From positions 115,841-179,840 of the forward strand of contig CAVYYD010000004.1 of NCBI GenBank assembly GCA_963772645.1: a stretch of DNA of 64,000 nucleotides. Reading direction: 5' to 3'. Shown here one piece after another: positions 59,572 to 64,000 of this stretch. Source of the stretch: DASSQJ01 sp963772645 (GTDB taxonomy: Bacteria > Actinomycetota > Actinomycetes > Actinomycetales > Dermatophilaceae). The position numbers were made by a program, and so were the translations under genes. The number at the start of each line of letters is the position of its first letter. Position 1 is the stretch's first letter. The notes beneath the pieces are model-generated. The model searched no databases and was not told where the DNA came from. It was given only the letters and a program-made list of their open reading frames with translations.

Positions 59572-60315
59572 TCACAGCCACGACACGTGCGGCTTGAGGA
59601 GGGTGTACCCGACGAAGGCCACGACGTCGAGGATCGTGTGCGCGACGACGAGAGGCATCACCCGGCGGGTCCGGGTGTAGAGCCACCCGAAGAGCAGGCC
59701 CATCACGGCGTTGCCGAGGAACCCGCCGAACCCCTGGTAGAGGTGGTAGGTGCCGCGGATCAGGGCGCTGGTGACGACGACCCGCCACGCGCCCCACCCG
59801 GCCTCGCCCCAACGCCGGACGAGGTAGCCGACCATGATGGTCTCCTCGAGCACGGCGTTCTGGGCCGCGGCGAGGACGAGGACGGGCACGGTCCACCAGG
59901 CGCCCGAGAGGTTCGCCGCCGCGACGGTGGCGTTGATGCCGAGCGCCTTCGCGGCGAGGTAGAGGCCGAGCCCGGGGATGCCGACCGCCGCGGCGAGCGC
60001 CGCCCCCCGCCACAGGTCCTGACCCGGACGGCGCAGGTCGAAGCCCATCGTGTGCGGCTCGTCGGGGTCGTCGCGGCGCAGCAGGTGCACGGCGAGCAGC
60101 ACCGGGACGAGGGCCAGCGCGATGCCGACGAGCTGGTAGGCGAGGTCGAGCCAGGGCCGGTCGGGAGTGACCGAGGTGTTCATCGCCGCGGTCTGCCGCG
60201 AGAGCGCCTCCTGGCGGGTGAGCCGGTTGACGATGTTCAGGACCGACCAGATCGCCGAGGCGCCGAGGGAGACACCGAGGACCAGCCAGGTCTCGGTGAG
60301 GTGGCGGCGACGCAT
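59572..60315 (-). CDS. CPBP family intramembrane protease-like protein
   Basis: A 247-aa protein with about 7 helices. The CPBP (Rce1-like) motifs are NAVLEETIMVGYL (E-E-x3-V, where many members have Arg), RGTYHLYQG with its His, and VVAHTILDVV (H-x3-D). All metal-site Glu and His residues are kept. Members cleave or process membrane-bound peptides; the target is unknown. TACGCT ends 7 nt before ATG 60315, which favours that start over GTG 60339. It converges with sdhB. Confidence 0.85.
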   Translation of the reverse strand: MRRRHLTETWLVLGVSLGASAIWSVLNIVNRLTRQEALSRQTAAMNTSVTPDRPWLDLAYQLVGIALALVPVLLAVHLLRRDDPDEPHTMGFDLRRPGQDLWRGAALAAAVGIPGLGLYLAAKALGINATVAAANLSGAWWTVPVLVLAAAQNAVLEETIMVGYLVRRWGEAGWGAWRVVVTSALIRGTYHLYQGFGGFLGNAVMGLLFGWLYTRTRRVMPLVVAHTILDVVAFVGYTLLKPHVSWL

Positions 60316-60408
60316 GGGCCCCAGCGTAGGTGCCGCCACCGGAGCCGGCTGGGTGCCGGCTGGACGCGCGCTGGACGCTGCGTGGCCCGGCGGTCCAGCG
60401 CCCGGCGG

Positions 60409-60594
60409 TCAGTGGGTCGGTGCGAGCCGGTAGTACGCCGGGATGCCGAGGTGCCGGCTCCGGCGGTCCGCGCGCGCCTCGGCGAGCGCGGGGACGACGA
60501 CGCCGAGGGTCAGCCCGAGGATCACCAGGCCGAGCACGACGAGGGTGCCGAGGAGGGTGGTGACGACGGTGGCGAGACCGGGGATGGTGCCCAT
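60409..60594 (-). CDS. Small single-helix membrane protein
   Basis: A 61-aa protein: one long hydrophobic helix (LATVVTTLLGTLVVLGLVILGLTLGVVVPAL) and a basic tail ending HLGIPAYYRLAPTH. ATG 60594 has AAAGGA 10 nt upstream. It is divergent from the TetR gene and faces the double operator at 60610-60646, so it is probably the regulator's target. The function is unknown. Confidence 0.6.
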   Translation of the reverse strand: MGTIPGLATVVTTLLGTLVVLGLVILGLTLGVVVPALAEARADRRSRHLGIPAYYRLAPTH

Positions 60595-60609
60595 GAGGAG
60601 TGTCCTTTC

Positions 60610-60646
60610 GTTCTACGGATGTAGAAGAACTCTACATCCGTAGAAC
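60610..60646. promoter_or_regulatory. Large double operator between the TetR gene and the small membrane gene
   Basis: GTTCTACGGATGTAGA (60610-60625) and TCTACATCCGTAGAAC (60631-60646) form a perfect 16-bp inverted repeat around AGAAC. Each arm is itself an inverted repeat TCTAC-N4-GTAGA, so two operators lie 20-21 bp apart on the same DNA face. This fits cooperative binding of two TetR-type dimers. Confidence 0.8.
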
Positions 60647-60684
60647 CCACGACCCTCGGCCGGTGTTCCCGGCAGAATGGGGAG

Positions 60685-61311
60685 GTGCCGCCGACGTCCC
60701 CCCCTTCCGGTCGCGCGCGCTCCGGCCGCCGGGCCGAGCTGCTGGTGGCCGCGGTCGGGGTGCTCGCCGCGTCCGGCCTGCGCGGCCTCACCCACCGGGC
60801 GGTCGACGCCGCGGCCGGCCTGCCGGAGGGCACCTGCTCGGCCTACTTCCGGACCCGGACGGCGCTGCTCGTCGCGCTGGCCGAGCACGTCGGTGGACAG
60901 CTCTCGCGTGACGTGGACGCCATGGCGGCGGGCCTCCCTCCCGCCCGCGCGGGGGAGGATCCGCAACCGGGGCATGTCGGGGCGGTGGCGGCCGCCGTGG
61001 CCGACCTGCTCCTCCGGTGGCTGGCCCGCCCCGAGATCGTCCGCGCCCAGGCCGAGCTGGCGCTCGAGGCCGCGCGGCACCCCGAGCTCATGGCCGTCTT
61101 CGACCGGTGGCGGGCCGGTCTCCTGCGGCTCGTCGAGGGCATCGCCGAGGACTCCGGCCGGCCGCCCCGCCCCCACCGCGCCGCGGTCGCCGTGGCCGCG
61201 CTCGAGGGGGTGCTGGTCACGGCGGCACGGATGCCGCGCGCCGACCGGGAGCCGTTCGTCCGGGAGGCCGTTCCCGCGCTCGTTCTCGGGCTCCACGACG
61301 AGCCGGGGTGA
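60685..61311 (+). CDS. TetR-family transcriptional regulator
   Basis: A 208-aa repressor. The helix-turn-helix is RAELLVAAVGVLAASGLRGLTHRAVDAAAGLPEGTCSAYFRTRTALLVALAEHV, which is close to the TetR_N pattern (L-T-x-R-x-V-A-x-x-A-G-x-x-x-G-T). The rest is an all-helical ligand pocket with no obvious class mark. GTG 60685 follows GGGGAGG. The palindromic operator upstream should control both this gene and the divergent small membrane gene. Confidence 0.88.
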   Translation: MPPTSPPSGRARSGRRAELLVAAVGVLAASGLRGLTHRAVDAAAGLPEGTCSAYFRTRTALLVALAEHVGGQLSRDVDAMAAGLPPARAGEDPQPGHVGAVAAAVADLLLRWLARPEIVRAQAELALEAARHPELMAVFDRWRAGLLRLVEGIAEDSGRPPRPHRAAVAVAALEGVLVTAARMPRADREPFVREAVPALVLGLHDEPG

Positions 61312-61312
61312 G

Positions 61313-61334
61313 CGCGGCATCGGCCCGAGCCGCG
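61313..61334. terminator. Short hairpin between convergent genes
   Basis: CGCGGC (61313-61318) pairs with GCCGCG (61329-61334) over a 10-nt loop, exactly filling the space between the tetR stop and the DUF4126 stop. Confidence 0.45.
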
Positions 61335-61997
61335 TCAGGGCGCCGCGTACATCGGGTCGCGCCGGGAGCGGCGCCACCGCCGCAGGCGAAGCCACATCCA
61401 GACGAGCAGCCAGGCGAGGAGGACCATCGCCAGGAGCGCGAGCACCGGTGCGAGGACCGCGAGGAAGGACAGGCCGATCGACGCGCCGTCCTCGACGGTC
61501 GAGACCACCGGCCCGCCGACGCCGACGGTCGCTCCGTTGATCACCGGGCGTGCAGCCATCTTGCCGGTGTGGACGAGCCCGGAGATGACGACGCCGAGGA
61601 CCACCGAGACCCACGGGTTGTCCGTCATCCACGTCGAGCTGTCCAGCCGTGACGCGGCGGTCGTCGCCGCGAAGATCAGGCCGCCCATGCTGGGCCGGAT
61701 GAAGGTCTGGATCGTGTCGTTGACGGTGTCGACCGCGGGGACCTTGTCGAGGACGACCTCGGCGAGGAGGAGGACGAGGCCGATGCCGATCGCCCAGTTG
61801 CTCTCGATCCACGCGTAGCCCACCGGCAGCACGACGAGGTCGGTGAAGCGGGCGAGGAGTGCGACGACGAGGAACGGGATGTAGGCGTTGAGGCCGGCGG
61901 CAGCGGACAGGCCCATCCCGGTGAGGGCAGCCAGCACGGCGTCCTCCTTCGCTCCGTCGGCCACCGGCGCGGCCGTACCCGGCACAACAGCGCTCAC
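61335..61997 (-). CDS. DUF4126 membrane protein
   Basis: A 220-aa protein with about 5-6 helices. LTGMGLSAAAGLNAYIPFLVVALLARFTDLVVLP at the start, VDTVNDTIQTFIRPSMGGLIFAATTA in the middle, and GLVHTGKMAARPVINGATVGVGGPVVSTVEDGASIGLSFLAVLAPVLAL, read in pieces, match the family. The tail is strongly basic (RLRRWRRSRRD). The function is unknown. GTG 61997 is chosen from a TAGGCT hexamer 5 nt upstream; a later GTG is possible. Confidence 0.75.
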   Translation of the reverse strand: MSAVVPGTAAPVADGAKEDAVLAALTGMGLSAAAGLNAYIPFLVVALLARFTDLVVLPVGYAWIESNWAIGIGLVLLLAEVVLDKVPAVDTVNDTIQTFIRPSMGGLIFAATTAASRLDSSTWMTDNPWVSVVLGVVISGLVHTGKMAARPVINGATVGVGGPVVSTVEDGASIGLSFLAVLAPVLALLAMVLLAWLLVWMWLRLRRWRRSRRDPMYAAP

Positions 61998-62114
61998 CGG
62001 CCAGCCTAGTCCCGCCCCTCGTCGCCGTGACCGAACCGTTGCCCCCCTCTCGGGCCGCGGGCGGCGCGGGACGGGCACGAGCCGGGCGAGGGCGCCCCGG
62101 GTCGGCGGAAACCG

Positions 62115-62945
62115 GTGGACGTCAGCGGCGTGCAGGGGCCACGATCGCTCCCCGTGGACACCGACACGGCGGCACTGCTCCGGATCTACGACGACCAGCT
62201 CCGCATCGGCGGGGAGACCCGGGGGGGTGCCGGCCTGGCCCGGGTCGGCCCGCTGCACCTCGTCGTCTTCCCCGGCGGCTGGGGCTTCGTCACCTACCAC
62301 GACCTCGACGGTGCCGACGCGGCCACCATCGAGCGCTGGGTGGGTGCGGTCCTCGAGCACTTCGCGGCCGACCCCACGATCACCGACGTGGAGTGGAAGA
62401 CTCGCGGCCACGACGTCGCTCCCGGGCTCCACGACGCCCTCGTCGGGCACGGCTTCGAGCCGGGCGAGGTGGAGTCGGTGATGATGGGCCCGGCGGCCGT
62501 CCTCGCCGTCGAGGTGCCGCTCCCCGAGGGCGTCACGCTGCGCCGGGTCACCGAGGAGCACGACATCCGGTCGATGAGCGCGATGGCCGACGAGGTGTTC
62601 GGCGACCCGGTGTCCGACCGGCGGGCCGACGACCTCCTCGAGCGGCTCGAGCGCGACCCCGACATCGAGTTCTGGGTCGCCGAGGCCGGGGACCGGATCA
62701 TCAGCAGCGGCCGCCTGGAGCCGGTGCCGGGGACCGAGGTGGCCGGGATCTGGGGCGGGTCCACGCGGCCCGAGTGGCGCCGCCGGGGCATCTACCGTGC
62801 CCTCACCGCCGAGCGGGCCCGCTCCGCGGTGCGCCTGGGGAGGACCGTGCTGCAGAGCGACTCCACCGAGTACTCCCGCCCGATCCTCGAGCGGTCCGGC
62901 TTCCTCCGGGTGACGACGACGACACCGTACGAGTGGCACCGGTGA
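62115..62945 (+). CDS. GNAT-family acetyltransferase
   Basis: A 276-aa protein. The C-terminal half is a GNAT domain: VTLRRVTEEHDIRSMSAMADEVFG, WVAEAGDRIISSGRLEPVPG, IWGGSTRPEWRRRGIYRALTAERARSA (acetyl-CoA loop R-R-R-G-I-Y), and LQSDSTEYSRPILERSGFLRV. The N-terminal half is a second, degenerate GNAT-like unit. The substrate is unknown. Start GTG 62115 has GGCGGA upstream; GTG 62154 is possible. It lies 55 bp upstream of metG. Confidence 0.85.
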   Translation: MDVSGVQGPRSLPVDTDTAALLRIYDDQLRIGGETRGGAGLARVGPLHLVVFPGGWGFVTYHDLDGADAATIERWVGAVLEHFAADPTITDVEWKTRGHDVAPGLHDALVGHGFEPGEVESVMMGPAAVLAVEVPLPEGVTLRRVTEEHDIRSMSAMADEVFGDPVSDRRADDLLERLERDPDIEFWVAEAGDRIISSGRLEPVPGTEVAGIWGGSTRPEWRRRGIYRALTAERARSAVRLGRTVLQSDSTEYSRPILERSGFLRVTTTTPYEWHR

Positions 62946-63000
62946 GCCCTCCCGGCGGCCCGCGCGTCGCCGGCTGGGCGGCCACCTAGGATTCTGCGCA

Positions 63001-64000
63001 TGAAGGTCCTCTCCGCCGTCGCCTGGCCGTACGCCAACGGTCCGCGCCACCTCGGCCACGTCGCCGGGTTCGGCGTGCCGTCCGACGTCTTCAGCCGGTA
63101 CATGCGGATGGCCGGGCACGACGTGCTCATGGTCAGCGGGTCCGACGAGCACGGCACGCCGATCCTCGTCCAGGCCGACCGCGAGGGCGTCACCGCGCGC
63201 GACTTCGTCGACCGCAACCACGCGGTGATCGCGAGGGAGCTGGCCGACCTCGGATGCTCCTACGACCTCTACACCCGCACGACGACGGCCAACCACTACA
63301 CGGTCGCCCAGGAGCTGTTCCACCACGTGTGGGAGAACGGGTACATGGTCGAGCGGACGACGCGCGGCGCCATCTCGCCGTCCACCGGGCGAACCCTGCC
63401 GGACCGCTTCATCGAGGGGACCTGCCCGATCTGCGGCTACGGCGAGGCCCGCGGCGACCAGTGCGACAACTGCGGCAACCAGCTCGAGCCCACCGACCTC
63501 ATCGACCCGCGGAGCAAGATCAACGGTGAGGCACCCGAGTTCGTCGAGACCCAGCACCTCTTCCTCGACCTGCCGGCGCTGGCCGGGCCGCTGCGCGCCT
63601 GGCTGGAGGAGCGCGAGTCCGCCGGAACGTGGCGACCCAACGTCATCCGGTTCAGCCTGAACATCCTCGACGAGATCCGCCCCCGCGCGATGACCCGCGA
63701 CCTCGACTGGGGCATCCCCGTCCCGCTCGAGGGATGGCGCGACCAGCCGACCAAGCGCCTCTACGTGTGGTTCGACGCGGTCATCGGCTACCTCTCGGCC
63801 TCGATCGAGTGGGCCCGCCGGCTGGGCGACCCCGAGCGCTGGCGCGAGTGGTGGAACGACCCCGAGGCGCTGTCGTACTACTTCATGGGCAAGGACAACA
63901 TCACCTTCCACTCCCAGATCTGGCCGGCCGAGCTGCTCGCCTACGCGGGCAAGGGCGACCGTGGCGGGGAGCCGGGCCGCTACGGGGAGCTCAACCTGCC
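63001..64000 (+). CDS. metG: Methionyl-tRNA synthetase, N-terminal part (runs off the window)
   Basis: 333 codons are visible without a stop. MKVLSAVAWPYANGPRHLGH includes the class I HLGH (HIGH) signature. The connective peptide has a zinc knot C-P-I-C-G-Y-G-E-A-R-G-D-Q-C-D-N-C. DLDWGIPVP, WFDAVIGYLSASIEW and FMGKDNITFHSQ are family blocks. The KMSKS loop lies beyond the edge. It charges tRNA-Met. TAGGAT (62987-62992) ends 8 nt before the ATG, so it is probably leaderless. Confidence 0.95.

Overview
The window is chromosomal DNA of a high-GC Gram-positive actinobacterium. The evidence is very high GC, many GTG starts, stop/start overlaps inside operons, an IdeR-type regulator, a protein O-mannosyltransferase, a b558-type menaquinone succinate dehydrogenase and a SepX/GlpR divisome protein. 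The gene set suits Micrococcales, and Intrasporangiaceae-like is my guess from gene content only. There is no prophage, insertion sequence, plasmid gene or CRISPR array. Most of it is core chromosome.

Layout. 1-3.8 kb: end of pdxH, an SDR and a thioesterase-like gene (minus), then a major facilitator and an IdeR/DtxR repressor. 3.8-6 kb: two secreted cell-wall genes with near-identical promoters. The first is frameshifted; the second is an NlpC/P60 hydrolase behind a ydaO-type (c-di-AMP) riboswitch. 6-10.2 kb: small membrane and unknown genes and an ECF41-like sigma factor. 10.2-14.4 kb: a minus-strand operon of a KimA-type potassium permease with a KdpD/KdpE-like two-component system. 14.5-20 kb: a flavin oxidoreductase, a ribosome hibernation factor, a decayed VOC gene, malic enzyme and tRNA-Arg(CCT). 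20-29 kb: a facilitator, a 1268-aa helicase-nuclease, MscL, a SAF-domain protein, an FmdB-like protein and a K+/H+ antiporter. 29-37.6 kb: penicillin acylase, 5-formyl-THF cyclo-ligase, and a run of UDP-glucose pyrophosphorylase, moeA, moaC, mog, a GNAT enzyme and sepX/glpR. 39-48.5 kb: tRNA-Ala(CGC), then a copper/terminal-oxidase cluster (ctaG opposite cupredoxin, oxidase II, I, III, heme O synthase, CopC-CopD). 48.7-55.9 kb: a secreted low-complexity protein, a frameshifted TM0106-type nuclease-helicase, and the divergent pmt/rsmI pair. 55.9-64 kb: sdhCAB, a CPBP protein, a TetR gene with a striking double operator, DUF4126, GNAT and the start of metG.

Three themes stand out. First, potassium/osmotic/cell-wall functions recur (ydaO riboswitch, KimA-KdpDE, K+/H+ antiporter, MscL), and several have c-di-AMP links in other bacteria. 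Second, at least 15 genes carry a -10-like hexamer only 6-7 nt before the start codon, which points to widespread leaderless transcription. Third, two otherwise complete genes (cell-wall gene at 3939, nuclease-helicase at 53290) are broken by one apparent single-base indel each, so they are either recent pseudogenes or assembly errors.
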